Shown here in pieces: positions 18,681-26,808 of a stretch of DNA of 37,799 bases (position 1 is the first letter of the stretch; every line of letters starts with the position of its first letter). Where the stretch lies: contig JAGRFY010000029.1 in NCBI GenBank assembly GCA_020445765.1, positions 27,049 through 64,847 of the forward strand, given 5' to 3'. Made by a program: the position numbers and the translations under genes. The notes beneath the pieces were generated by a model. The model saw only the letters and a list, made by a program, of their open reading frames with translations. It was not told where the DNA came from and did no database searches. Source of the DNA: Rhodocyclaceae bacterium (GTDB taxonomy: Bacteria > Pseudomonadota > Gammaproteobacteria > Burkholderiales > Rhodocyclaceae).

Positions 18681-20606
18681 TCACTGTGCCGGACGAATCG
18701 TACCCAATCGCGCCTTCAGCGACTGCGGTTTGCTCTCGAACAGCGCACCATAGACCACGGCGTTGGCCATCACCTGCTTGACGTAGCGCCGGGTCTCGTC
18801 GAACGGGATGGTCTCGGCGTAGATCGCGCCTTCGAGCGGCCTCTGGTCGCGCCAGCGGCGCGCACGTCCCGGCCCGGCGTTGTAGCCCGCCGACGCGAGC
18901 ACCGGATGATGGTCGAGGCCCTCCATCACCATCCGCATGTAGTGGGTACCGATCATGACGTTGTTCTGCGGCTCGCGCAGCCAATTGACGTTGAAGCCCC
19001 GGACCCCGATCTTGCGCGCGACCCAGCGACCGGTGGCCGGCATGATCTGCATCAGCCCCTGCGCACCGGCACTCGAGCGCGCCGCCGGCACGAAGCGGCT
19101 TTCCTGGCGCATCAGACCGTAGACCCACGACAGTTCGAGTCCCTGTGCCCGCGCCTGCGGTTCGATCAGTTCACGATAGGGGGCGAGGTAGCGCAAGCCC
19201 ATGTCCGGCTGGCGGCTGACGCGCTCGGCGGTGTTGATCGCCCGGTCATAGACGCCGGATTCTGCAGCCAATGCGGCCGCCGCGATCAGGAAATCGTCGT
19301 CCTGGTCCTGCAGCGCCCAGTTCCATTCGCGCACGCCCTCGGTACGCATGTCGAGACGGAACAGCGCCAGCGCCCGCTGCAGGCCCTGATCCGACCGGAC
19401 GCGCTCGCGCGCCGCCTGGCGCTGCGCCGGCTGAGTCGGTGGTGGCTCGAAGCTGCGCCCGAGTTCCTCGGCAGCCAGCAGGCCGTAGAAATCGGCGCCG
19501 TCGGCAATCCGCGCGTACTGGTAGACGGCACCGGCATCATCGTTCATGGCCGCCAGCGATCGCCCGTGCCAGTAGATCCACGCGGGTTCGCCACGCATCC
19601 GCTCGGGCAGCGCCTCGATCGCGCTGCGCACCGCCTTCCAGTCGGTCGCGCGCAGCGCCGCCCGCACCCGCCAGGCGTGCTGTTCCTCGGTCAGCGGCGC
19701 ATCGCCGGCGGCGCGATACCACTTGATCGCATCCGGCAGGTGCTGTTCCGCACCCCGCCAACCGAGAATGCCGTAGACAAAGGCACGTTCGTTGGACTTG
19801 AAGCGGTCGAACAGGCGTTGCAGCCGGAAGTGGGCCTGGGCGGCGTCGTCGCTGGCGACCCGGGCGAGCGCAGCGAGCGCCAGCTCCCGACCCGTCCGGG
19901 TGGTCGAGAAGTTGACCGGCAGTCGATCGACGAAAGCCACCGGCTTCTTCAGCGCCGCGTCGATCCGCGACGCATCCGGCGCGCTGGCCGGATCCAGCCA
20001 GGCCGCCATCACCTTGGCGTCGCCGGCCCGTCCGAGCGAGAGCGCCCAGCGCAGTCGCTGCCAGATGTCCTCGCGATCGACCTGGCCGTCGGTCACCAGC
20101 CGCCTGAACACCGGTTCGCAGGCTTCGACCACGCGCGGGCTGTCACGCCACAGGTCGAGGGCCGGGCCGACCGCGCTGCGGTCGCCCAACAGCAAGCGCC
20201 CGTGAAGGTAGTGGCATTCGACATCGCGGTCGGGGGCGCGCACGTCGCGAAAGCGCGCCAGCACCGCCGGCCAGTCGCCGTCGTCCGCGGACCGGCGAAT
20301 CCAGGCTTCGCGCAAGCGCTCGGCCAGCACGCTGTCCTCGTGGCGGCGCACGAAACCGTCGAGGGCGACCACATCCGGCGCCCGGTCGCGTCGCGCCAGT
20401 CGATTGCTGAGCAGCCAGTATTCGACATAGCGCTGCAGCAAGTGTGAATCGCGACGCGACGCCAGCGCCTCCAGTTCGTCGGCCCTGCCGGTGCGCATGG
20501 CCTCCCGTGCCGCGACGATGCGTTCGTCGCCCGACAGCGCCAGGACGGGCATCGGGGTCGCTGCCAGCAGGCCCGTCCAGGCAGCCAGCAGTAGTGCACG
20601 CTTCAT
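18681..20606 (-). CDS. slt: Soluble lytic murein transglycosylase
   Basis: Periplasmic enzyme that cleaves the MurNAc-GlcNAc bond with formation of 1,6-anhydro ends. The 641 residues match Slt70 (E. coli about 645). A signal peptide (about 1-23, ending VLALS) precedes a long alpha-helical superhelical U/L region (about 25-480), then the lysozyme-like domain. Catalytic Glu502 is in GLMRQESRF, followed by SSAGAQGLMQIMPATG (511-526) and AGYNAGPGRARRW. AAGGAAA stands near the ATG. It is divergent from the folate gene with 53 bp between. Another peptidoglycan gene, the PBP1C-like one, lies 2 kb downstream in the same direction. Confidence 0.95.
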   Translation of the reverse strand: MKRALLLAAWTGLLAATPMPVLALSGDERIVAAREAMRTGRADELEALASRRDSHLLQRYVEYWLLSNRLARRDRAPDVVALDGFVRRHEDSVLAERLREAWIRRSADDGDWPAVLARFRDVRAPDRDVECHYLHGRLLLGDRSAVGPALDLWRDSPRVVEACEPVFRRLVTDGQVDREDIWQRLRWALSLGRAGDAKVMAAWLDPASAPDASRIDAALKKPVAFVDRLPVNFSTTRTGRELALAALARVASDDAAQAHFRLQRLFDRFKSNERAFVYGILGWRGAEQHLPDAIKWYRAAGDAPLTEEQHAWRVRAALRATDWKAVRSAIEALPERMRGEPAWIYWHGRSLAAMNDDAGAVYQYARIADGADFYGLLAAEELGRSFEPPPTQPAQRQAARERVRSDQGLQRALALFRLDMRTEGVREWNWALQDQDDDFLIAAAALAAESGVYDRAINTAERVSRQPDMGLRYLAPYRELIEPQARAQGLELSWVYGLMRQESRFVPAARSSAGAQGLMQIMPATGRWVARKIGVRGFNVNWLREPQNNVMIGTHYMRMVMEGLDHHPVLASAGYNAGPGRARRWRDQRPLEGAIYAETIPFDETRRYVKQVMANAVVYGALFESKPQSLKARLGTIRPAQ

Positions 20607-20659
20607 GGCTTAGAATTTCCTTTGCTGCAGCCGTCATCATCCTACCCGAGCGACGTCCG

Positions 20660-21283
20660 GTGCCCCAGTCTCCCGATGTTTCCGTCCACAAAAAACGCAT
20701 CCGGGATGTCGCCGTCGCGCGACGCATGGCCATGCCCGATGACGTCCGACTGGCGTCGGACCAGTGGATCGCGACGCACCTCGATGCGCTGGTCGCACGG
20801 CTCGGCGCCCACCGACTCGCGTTCTGCTGGCCACATCGCGGCGAGCCGGATCTGAGGTCCTGGGCCGCCGCCTGGCTGTCGGGTGACGCAGGCCGCATTG
20901 CCGCGCTGCCGGTGGTGGTGGCCCCGCGTCATCCGATGGTGTTCCGGCACTGGACACCGGGTTGCGAGATGGTGACCGATCGCTACGGCATTCCGCATCC
21001 GGCCCACGGCGATCCCGTGCGCCCCGAACTGGTGCTGCTGCCGGTCAACGCCTTCGATCGCCAGGGCTATCGCATCGGCTATGGCGGGGGCTACTTCGAC
21101 CGCACGCTGGCCGTCCTGGAACCTGCGCCGCTGGTGGCCGGCATCGCCTACCACGATGCCGAGGTGGCCAGCGCCCTGCCGCAGCCCCACGACGTACCGA
21201 TGCACTGGGTGGTGACCGACCGCGGCATCATCACCACCGGCGGCGGGCGATCAGGGCAGGCAAACCGTCAGCCGGCGACTTAG
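20660..21283 (+). CDS. 5-formyltetrahydrofolate cyclo-ligase
   Basis: ATP-dependent conversion of 5-formyl-THF to 5,10-methenyl-THF, returning stored folate to one-carbon metabolism. The 207-residue protein carries the N-terminal basic KKRIR (11-15) used for nucleotide binding, the ARRMAMP segment and the hallmark IGYGGGYFDRTL near residue 141. The C-terminal domain has VVTDRGI. The start is a GTG (20660); the ATG at about 20726 would remove the conserved N-terminal lysines, and the frame reaches upstream into slt antisense. The 3' end overlaps the convergent sfsA gene by 33 bp. In E. coli this gene (ygfA) follows 6S RNA; there is no room for that here. Confidence 0.9.
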   Translation: MPQSPDVSVHKKRIRDVAVARRMAMPDDVRLASDQWIATHLDALVARLGAHRLAFCWPHRGEPDLRSWAAAWLSGDAGRIAALPVVVAPRHPMVFRHWTPGCEMVTDRYGIPHPAHGDPVRPELVLLPVNAFDRQGYRIGYGGGYFDRTLAVLEPAPLVAGIAYHDAEVASALPQPHDVPMHWVVTDRGIITTGGGRSGQANRQPAT

Positions 21284-21955
21284 CACGATTTCGTTCGGCG
21301 ATACGTCTGCGCCGAAGGCCATCAATTCGACACCGCCGGCATTTGCCGCGCGCAGGCGGCGGCCATAGACCGGATCGATATGATCGGCTGGCCGCACCTC
21401 GCGCACGTCGGCGCGCTGCACGCAGAACAGCATGACCGCACGACGCCCGGCGGCGACCTCGGCGGACAAGGCCTGGAGGTGACGCTGGCCGCGTTCGCTG
21501 ACGGCATCCGGAAAATAGCCGACGTCGCCATCGACCGCGGCCGTGACATTCTTGACCTCGACGTAACACGGGGGCCGGTCCTCCCCTTCGAGCAGCAGAT
21601 CGATGCGACTGTGGCCGCCATAGCGAACCTCGCTCCGGATCTTCGGGTAGCCCGCCAAGCCGGCAATCCGCCCGCTATCGACGGCCTCGCGCACGAGGCC
21701 GTTGGCGCGACCGGTATGAACGCCGACCAGCCGTCCCGGCGCGACCTCGACCAGTTCCCAGGTCCAGGCCAGCTTGCGCGCCGGATTGCGCGCCGCGGAC
21801 AGCCACACGCGCATCCCCGGCTCGGCGCATCCGAGCATCGAGCCGGTATTCGGACAGTGTGCGATGACCACCCCGTCCGCGGTGTCGACGTCGGCCAGAA
21901 AGCGCTTGTATCGCCTGATCAGTCGGCCTTCACGCAGGGTTTCGTCGAAACGCAT
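21251..21955 (-). CDS. sfsA: DNA/RNA nuclease SfsA
   Basis: A 234-residue member of the SfsA family, first named for sugar fermentation stimulation and later assigned a PD-(D/E)XK-type nuclease fold. Visible are HCPNTGSMLGC, the RKLAWTWELVEV segment, RANGLVREAV, SEVRYGGHSRIDLLLEG and YVEVKNVT (Asp and Glu-x-Lys of the nuclease core), and ISERGQRH-like VSERGQRHLQAL. The family-typical N-terminus begins at the ATG 21955. Its 3' end is antisense to the last 33 bp of the folate gene. Confidence 0.93.
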   Translation of the reverse strand: MRFDETLREGRLIRRYKRFLADVDTADGVVIAHCPNTGSMLGCAEPGMRVWLSAARNPARKLAWTWELVEVAPGRLVGVHTGRANGLVREAVDSGRIAGLAGYPKIRSEVRYGGHSRIDLLLEGEDRPPCYVEVKNVTAAVDGDVGYFPDAVSERGQRHLQALSAEVAAGRRAVMLFCVQRADVREVRPADHIDPVYGRRLRAANAGGVELMAFGADVSPNEIVLSRRLTVCLP

Positions 21956-21995
21956 GGCGTCATTATGGCGTCACTGCGCGTCGCCATGCGCCGCC

Positions 21996-22253
21996 TCAGG
22001 CCGGGTGGGTGTCGACGTAGTGCTTGAGGACGAGCTTCAGCGACGCCACCCGCTGCAGGTTGCCGCAGGCCCGGGCGCGATCCATGTCTTCGCAGATCAT
22101 GTTCCGGATGCGGCGCTCGCCGTCGGCGGTGTGAACCAGATAGTTGCCCAGTTCCAGTGCCACCATCTCGGGAATGTGCTCGTGCTCGGCAATTGCGAGG
22201 ATCTCGTCCTCGGTGAGTTCCGACAGTTCGATGCAGTCTTCGATCGTCAACAT
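21996..22253 (-). CDS. Small conserved proteobacterial protein of unknown function (85 aa)
   Basis: Starts MLTIEDCIELSELTEDEI and contains AIAEHEHIPEMVALELGNYL, a pattern I associate with a short hypothetical family found in several beta- and gamma-proteobacteria. It is predicted to be helical, cytoplasmic and acidic, with two cysteines outside the start region (ICEDMDRARACG). GGAGG lies six bases before the ATG. The gene stands alone between lepB and sfsA, with 180 bp upstream in which I see no clear feature. Function unknown. Confidence 0.78.
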   Translation of the reverse strand: MLTIEDCIELSELTEDEILAIAEHEHIPEMVALELGNYLVHTADGERRIRNMICEDMDRARACGNLQRVASLKLVLKHYVDTHPA

Positions 22254-22433
22254 GGCAACCTCCGTAGTCGCGGGTTTCAAGGCTGCGGACCCGCGGCAGC
22301 GGGCCGAACCCTCGCTCCATCTGCGCTCGACTACAGTGGAGCACGAACGGCAACTGCCCGCGTTGACCGGAAACAAGTTCGCTTGCGAGCGCCGCGGCAA
22401 TCGACGGCCGAACGATGGACGGCATGCTCGAAG

Positions 22434-23330
22434 CTACTCGATCGCATGCCCGACTCTGGACCAGCGCACGCTGCCGCCGGGGTCCTTCGAAAACCAGACC
22501 TGACGTGCCCGCCCGACCACGTCGCTGAGCGGCACCGTGCCGAAGTGGCGTGAATCCTTGCTTTGTCCGCGGTTGTCGCCGAGCACGAACACGCTTCCCG
22601 GCGGCACCGTGACTGCCAGTTCGGCGCCTTCGGCATCGTCCCACTCGACCAGCCAACGATGCCCATCGATGCGCTCGGTCACGGTGCCAGCGCCAACCGG
22701 GGCTTCGGCCAATGGCACCTGATTGACCCAGACCTGCCGTCCGGCGATTCGCACACGATCGCCCGGCAGACCGACGACCCGCTTGATGTAGACCAGCGTG
22801 CGGTCATTGGGATAGGTGAAGATGCCGACGTCGCCGCGCGCGACGGCACGGCCACAGCCGGGGCAGTTGTAGCTCATGTCCGCGAACAGCACATCGCCAC
22901 GCAGGATGCCGGGCGCCATGCTCGACGACGGGATGCGCCACGACGCCACGTAATGTTCGCGCACATGACTCACCAGCGCGGGCAGTATCAGCGCATTGCA
23001 GATCAGGAAGACCAGCAGGTAGACGCCGCCGGTCTGCCACGGCAGGCGCGGCCGATCGGGCTGTCGCCGGGCATCGCGCCAGGCGTCGGCGACCGATGCC
23101 AGCCAGATCGCGAGGGCCACCGCCAGACTCGCGGCCAAGGCCGGCAGTGTCCAGCCCTGCGGCAGGCGGACGGCGACCCAGCTCATCAGCGGCACCGAGA
23201 CCAGCGCGAACCCGAGAAACAGCCAGATCGCCCGATTGGGCCGCCCGTTGGCGAGTTGGCCGAAGCCGGGCAGGACCATCGACATCAGCGCCGCGCGCCA
23301 ATGGGCCGGGAATGTTCGTCCGTAAGTCAT
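22434..23330 (-). CDS. lepB: Signal peptidase I with extended membrane N-terminus
   Basis: Cleaves signal peptides of exported proteins at the outer face of the inner membrane. The 298-residue protein has a catalytic Ser137 (IPSSSMAP), the general-base Lys183 (YIKRVVGLPGD) and the downstream GDNRGQSKDSRHFG box. The first 125 residues are unusual: a PGFGQLANGRPNRA motif (21-34), reminiscent of TM2/DUF5683-like membrane modules, and three or four hydrophobic segments (about 35-52, 61-82, 102-121). A CPGCG knuckle (156-160) lies between Ser and Lys. GAGGAG precedes the ATG. It follows an ECF sigma gene and a 71-aa membrane protein in one run, which suggests regulated expression. It may be a second LepB. 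Confidence 0.9.
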   Translation of the reverse strand: MTYGRTFPAHWRAALMSMVLPGFGQLANGRPNRAIWLFLGFALVSVPLMSWVAVRLPQGWTLPALAASLAVALAIWLASVADAWRDARRQPDRPRLPWQTGGVYLLVFLICNALILPALVSHVREHYVASWRIPSSSMAPGILRGDVLFADMSYNCPGCGRAVARGDVGIFTYPNDRTLVYIKRVVGLPGDRVRIAGRQVWVNQVPLAEAPVGAGTVTERIDGHRWLVEWDDAEGAELAVTVPPGSVFVLGDNRGQSKDSRHFGTVPLSDVVGRARQVWFSKDPGGSVRWSRVGHAIE

Positions 23331-23344
23331 CGCAGGCTCCTCGT

Positions 23345-23560
23345 TCAGAATGCAGTGCTCGCCGTCCATGCCGCGAACGCAAAGGCCAGCAGCTGGGCAC
23401 CGCCCAGCAGCGCGCCACCGACCAGCGCTGCGTCGCGAGCCCACCGGCGCCAACGCGGTTCCGCCGGCGGCAGTGCGACGCGCTGCAGCACCCGGTCCAC
23501 GAAATCGGCAGGCGGCTCGAGCAGCCCCCGCGCGAGCAGGTCATCGAAGGGATCATTCAT
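23345..23560 (-). CDS. Small single-pass membrane protein, possible anti-sigma factor (71 aa)
   Basis: The N-terminal half (MNDPFDDLLARGLLEPPADF, then VDRVLQRV) is soluble and the C-terminal half is hydrophobic (about 45-66). Its ATG overlaps the end of the ECF sigma gene by eight bases, the usual place for a cognate anti-sigma. There is no HxxxCxxC zinc motif. Size and context are the only evidence for that role; it could also be a membrane accessory of the signal peptidase encoded next. Confidence 0.68.
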   Translation of the reverse strand: MNDPFDDLLARGLLEPPADFVDRVLQRVALPPAEPRWRRWARDAALVGGALLGGAQLLAFAFAAWTASTAF

Positions 23561-24095
23561 GTCGGTTCTCCAGCAGGCGTCGCAAGGCGATGCGAGCGCG
23601 ATAGAGTCGCTGCTTGGCAGCCGCTTCGCTGCAACCTTCGATGCGGGCGATGGCCGCGAAATCGAGTTCTCGGAAATAGCTCAGTGCCAGCACGCTGCGA
23701 TCGACCGGCGGCAATCGACACAAGGCGCCACGCAACATCCGCTGGCGTTCGGCCAGTTCCATGGCCTGCGCCGGACCGGGCGACTCATCCGCCGTTTCGC
23801 CGACATCGTCGAGCGCGACGTGATGCCTGCGTTCCGACCGCGCAAGCGCATTCAACGCCAGATTGCGAACGATCGTGAATAGCCAGGTGGACAACGAAGC
23901 ACTCGCCGGGTCGAAGCGATCGGCATGGCGCCAGGCCCGCAAGAAGGCCTCCTGGGCGAGTTCTTCCGCCTCGCCCTGCGACAGCCCGAGCCGACCCAGA
24001 TAGCCGAACACTGGCCCTTGGAAGCGGCGTATCAGCAGGCCGAACGCTTTGGTATCACCATGGCGAATCGAATCGATCGGGGGGTCGGAATGCAT
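23553..24095 (-). CDS. RNA polymerase ECF-type sigma factor
   Basis: A 180-residue sigma-70 family protein without regions 1 and 3. Region 2 includes LIRRFQGPVFGYLGRLG, AEELAQEAFLRAWR (region 2.2) and LSTWLFTIVRNLALNAL (2.3-2.4). Region 4 is LPPVDRSVLALSYFRELDFAAIA with the helix-turn-helix IEGCSEAAAKQRLYRARIAL. The layout matches RpoE/SigW-type ECF factors. The ATG at 24095 has only a weak upstream purine run. The downstream 71-aa membrane protein and signal peptidase overlap or follow closely, pointing to an envelope or secretion stress operon. Confidence 0.92.
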   Translation of the reverse strand: MHSDPPIDSIRHGDTKAFGLLIRRFQGPVFGYLGRLGLSQGEAEELAQEAFLRAWRHADRFDPASASLSTWLFTIVRNLALNALARSERRHHVALDDVGETADESPGPAQAMELAERQRMLRGALCRLPPVDRSVLALSYFRELDFAAIARIEGCSEAAAKQRLYRARIALRRLLENRHE

Positions 24096-24441
24096 GGTGC
24101 ACCGCTCGTTGCGACGATCCGTATACCGTCAACAACGGATTGGGTAACGGGACGACGCAGGCTCGGACTGACGGAAGGCGTCGCGACAGGTCGGTTGGGC
24201 ACGGCACGTGCGCTCGCCGCGGTCCGGTCGCACCTCCGGAAGGAATGCAGCGACCTGGCGAAATTCCTGCCCGGTCCATCCCACCATGCACCGTCGATCC
24301 AAGCCCAGGCCAGCCGCGGTCATTGCGGTTCCATCAAGGCAATCACGAACGGTGCCAGTCGCGGGACGTCCCAGGAAGTGGGTAAGAGCGGCGGCATTTT
24401 GATTGCCGTGCTGGCCCTGCAGGGCCAGCCAGGATCTGACA
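24096..24441. other. 346-bp region without a supported gene; contains a 20-bp perfect palindrome
   Basis: No frame on either strand shows codon use or similarity that I trust. The only structure is the perfect palindrome GCTGGCCCTGCAGGGCCAGC at 24410-24429, twelve bases after the zinc-finger gene stop on the minus strand. It could form a ten-pair hairpin or cruciform, but lacks a U-run on either side. The promoter of the ECF sigma operon should lie near 24100-24200, but no element is convincing. Confidence 0.5.
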
Positions 24442-25008
24442 TCAGCCGAGCAAGGTCCTGACGAGCTCGCGAGCCCAGTCGAATCCCAGGATGTTTCCCG
24501 CAGCCACTGCCAGCAGCGCGAAGAATGCGATCCGGAGCAGATGATACGCAACGAACAGCACGATGTTGGTGGCGATCAGTACCGCAAGCGCAATGCCGAC
24601 CGCTTCGGCTGCTGGCTGGCCGCCGGAAAATGCGGCGACACCGGCGATGATTGCGGCCACGACTGCAATGGTGCCGATCGTGCCGGACGGGTCGGTCCTA
24701 CCGGACGACGCCTTGCCGGTCTTGCCGGAGCTGGCCGTTGGTGCTTTGGTGGCGGATTTCGCCGGTGACGGCGATCGACGGGTCGCGGACCTGGCCGTCG
24801 AAGGCGGCGTCGGATCATCGACGATGCCGCCGCCGCAGCATTGAAAGCAGACGTCCCGGACCTCCCGGGTCGAATTGCCGCTGCCGCCGCAAGCCGTGCA
24901 GGCCTGATCGATACTGCTGCCGTAGCCGCGACCGCCGCAGCCGTAACAACTCTCGTAGCGACCGGTAGCCAGACTCCCTGTACCGCTGCAAACATTGCAT
25001 GTCGTCAT
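24442..25008 (-). CDS. DnaJ-type zinc-finger membrane protein
   Basis: A 188-residue protein. Its N-terminal 65 residues hold four CxxC pairs in CxxCxGxG-like repeats: CNVCSGTG (4-11), CYGCGGRG (21-28), CTACGGSG (37-44) and CFQCCGGG (54-61). This is the zinc-binding pattern of DnaJ and related chaperones. A Ser/Thr/Ala/Lys-rich linker (67-108) leads to two or three hydrophobic membrane segments (about 110-128 and 137-170). There is no J domain. The ATG at 25008 is preceded by GGGAGAAACC; the frame is open further upstream but would lose the compact start. It is divergent from the caspase-serpin operon and shares its promoter motif. Possibly an inner-membrane redox or folding helper; unproven. 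Confidence 0.75.
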   Translation of the reverse strand: MTTCNVCSGTGSLATGRYESCYGCGGRGYGSSIDQACTACGGSGNSTREVRDVCFQCCGGGIVDDPTPPSTARSATRRSPSPAKSATKAPTASSGKTGKASSGRTDPSGTIGTIAVVAAIIAGVAAFSGGQPAAEAVGIALAVLIATNIVLFVAYHLLRIAFFALLAVAAGNILGFDWARELVRTLLG

Positions 25009-25102
25009 TGGTTTCTCCCTGGCCCGATTGGAAAGTTCCAGCGCAGGCGGGTGGCCATGGCCGCATCCCGCATTGGTCACACACGCGCTGTCGTCCGTCA
25101 GA

Positions 25103-25131
25103 GACGCAGGGCGGCCGGAAAGCGTCAGACG
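25103..25131 (-). promoter_or_regulatory. Putative ECF-type promoter of the zinc-finger gene
   Basis: On the minus strand, CGTCTGACG (25131 to 25123), 16 bases, then CGTC (25106 to 25103), 94 nt before the ATG at 25008. It shares TCTGACG and CGTC with the caspase and 191-aa gene promoters, with one extra spacer base. Confidence 0.5.
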
Positions 25132-25309
25132 ACGGTCCGGGCCAATATCGACGAGGGCGACTGACGAGTAACCGCACGCCGCGTCGCCGGACATATTCAA
25201 TTCCGTTAGCGGGAGCCTAACTTTTGCATGATTGACGTGGCTCGCCATTCCCCATCAAGCTCTCGCGCAATGACGGCCATTTAATTTCGCGGCTGGTCCG
25301 GCGCCGTAC

Positions 25310-25337
25310 GATCTGACGGAATGCCCATCGCTGCGTC
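25310..25337 (+). promoter_or_regulatory. Putative ECF-type promoter of the caspase-serpin operon
   Basis: GATCTGACG (25310-25318), 15 bases, then CGTC (25334-25337), 77 nt before the caspase ATG. The same nine bases and the same spacing recur before the 191-aa protein gene at 28317-28344. Confidence 0.6.
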
Positions 25338-25414
25338 TCCTTCGGGAGACCAGGCACCGCTCGCCAGGCAACGACATCTCGATACTCGGACCGATTCGAA
25401 ACCAGGAGCATCCC

Positions 25415-26806
25415 ATGAACATCCTTCGTGACAAGTCGAAATTGCTGTGCAGCGCTGTCGTTTGCGCCCTCACGGCGGCCACCGGGCCGGTGGCCGCTGC
25501 AAACCATGCACTGCTGCTGACCCTCGACTACGCGGGCACGCGCAACGAGTTACCGGGAATCGCCTTCGACGGCCGGTATGCTCGCGAGATCGCCCAGGCA
25601 ATGGGCGTACCGGACCGGAACATCGTCCATCTGAAGAACCGGGATCTCGATTTCCGCGGCCTCAGCGGTGCCGTCAGAGGGCTCGCGGAGCGCATCGCGG
25701 AAGGCGACAAGGTTTTCGTCTATTACTCGGGCCATGGCTACCAGAGCGAAGCAGGCGACGCTGGAAATCGGTGTTCCGAAAGTCTGGTGGCGGCGGACAA
25801 TCGCTTGTATTTCGATGCGAAGCTGGAAAGCGATCTGGAATATCTCGCCGGCAAGGCGAGCCAGGTCGTGATGCTCAACGATTCCTGCTACTCGGGTGGC
25901 ACGGCAGCAAAGAGCATCGATGCAGGCGATGAGCGCGTACCGAAATTCTTCAGTGGCGAGGTGACGCCTGCGCGCGCCAATGCGAGCGGATATCGATGCG
26001 GTCACGCGGTCAACAAGGTCGCCCGCAACCTGGAGATCGTCGGGGCGAAGAAAGCGACCCAGATCCTTTACGTCGGCGCGTCCGCCGACAATGAGGTTGC
26101 CGCAGCGACACGCAAGGGCAGCGCCGCGACGATCGCCTGGCACTACTGCATCGGACGGTCCCTCGCCGACAGCAATCGCAGCGGCGGCATCGATGGCGAG
26201 GAACTGCGTCAGTGTGCCCAGTCCGTCCTGAACGAACTCGGCGCGCGACAGACCATCACTCTGGTCGGCAATGCCGCGCTGCCGATCATTTCGCCCGCCA
26301 CTTCAGCCGGCGACACGGTCGCCATCGACGCCTCGCGCGCACTGGGCGACATCCGCGCCGGCGCCGACCCCAACATCGGGGTGAGGCTCGACCTCGCCAG
26401 TTCTGCCCTGAAGGTGGGCCGTGATCAACTGGACTTCACGATTTCGAGCGAACACCCCGGTTACCTGTACATCCTGCACGTCGGCAGCGACGGCAAGACC
26501 TTCAACCTGTTGTTCCCGAATCGCTATGACCGTGAGAACCGGATCGAAGCCGGTCAACACCGATTCCCGCGCGCGAGTTGGCGGGTGCGCGCCGGCGGCC
26601 CGGCCGGCGACAGCTACCTGCTGGCGGTGGTCGCCCCTGTCGCCCGCAATTTCGACAAGTTCATGGACACCTCGGGCGTGTTCGCGAGCGCCCCGACCGA
26701 CAGCAAGCAGGCGCGAAATCTGCTGGTCGAGGCCACCGGCGCAAGCAATGCGGGAGGCGGACGCTACGGTGCCAGCCAGGTGATCCACGTCCGCGAGGAG
26801 AACTGA
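25415..26806 (+). CDS. Secreted caspase-like protease (orthocaspase, peptidase C14) with EF-hand loop and DUF4384-like C-terminus
   Basis: A 463-residue exported protein with a signal peptide at about 1-29 (ending PVAAA). The caspase-fold domain (about 30-285) has catalytic His107 in VYYSGHGYQ and Cys158 in LNDSCYSGG. Asp156, two residues before the Cys, matches the DxC pattern of metacaspases and orthocaspases, which cut after Arg or Lys, not the QACxG of true caspases. Residues 252-263 (DSNRSGGIDGEE) fit a complete EF-hand calcium loop. Residues about 325-440 (GYLYILHVGSDGKTFNLLFPN) resemble DUF4384. CAGGAG precedes the ATG. A serpin gene begins two bases after the stop. The natural substrate is unknown. 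Confidence 0.88.
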   Translation: MNILRDKSKLLCSAVVCALTAATGPVAAANHALLLTLDYAGTRNELPGIAFDGRYAREIAQAMGVPDRNIVHLKNRDLDFRGLSGAVRGLAERIAEGDKVFVYYSGHGYQSEAGDAGNRCSESLVAADNRLYFDAKLESDLEYLAGKASQVVMLNDSCYSGGTAAKSIDAGDERVPKFFSGEVTPARANASGYRCGHAVNKVARNLEIVGAKKATQILYVGASADNEVAAATRKGSAATIAWHYCIGRSLADSNRSGGIDGEELRQCAQSVLNELGARQTITLVGNAALPIISPATSAGDTVAIDASRALGDIRAGADPNIGVRLDLASSALKVGRDQLDFTISSEHPGYLYILHVGSDGKTFNLLFPNRYDRENRIEAGQHRFPRASWRVRAGGPAGDSYLLAVVAPVARNFDKFMDTSGVFASAPTDSKQARNLLVEATGASNAGGGRYGASQVIHVREEN

Positions 26807-26808
26807 AC

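Larger units (their letters stand above)
25009..25414. other. 406-bp divergent regulatory region between the zinc-finger and caspase genes
   Basis: No gene is supported. It carries two opposed copies of the TCTGACG-N15/16-CGTC motif (minus 25131-25103, plus 25310-25337), each 75-95 bp from the start codon it would serve. A weak inverted repeat GTTAG/CTAAC lies at 25205-25221. Confidence 0.6.

Noticed and set aside
24410-24429. 20-bp palindrome as an intrinsic terminator of the zinc-finger gene
   Set aside because: No T-rich tract follows on either strand; reported only as a palindrome within the gap.
24129-24551. Minus-strand frame of 140 codons across the gap next to the zinc-finger gene
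   Set aside because: It overlaps the membrane segment of the zinc-finger gene in another frame and shows no motif or ribosome-binding site.
25335-25350. GTCTCC-TTCG-GGAGAC hairpin as a 5' leader element of the caspase mRNA
   Set aside because: It overlaps the putative -10 (CGTC at 25334-25337), so most of the left arm would not be transcribed from that promoter.
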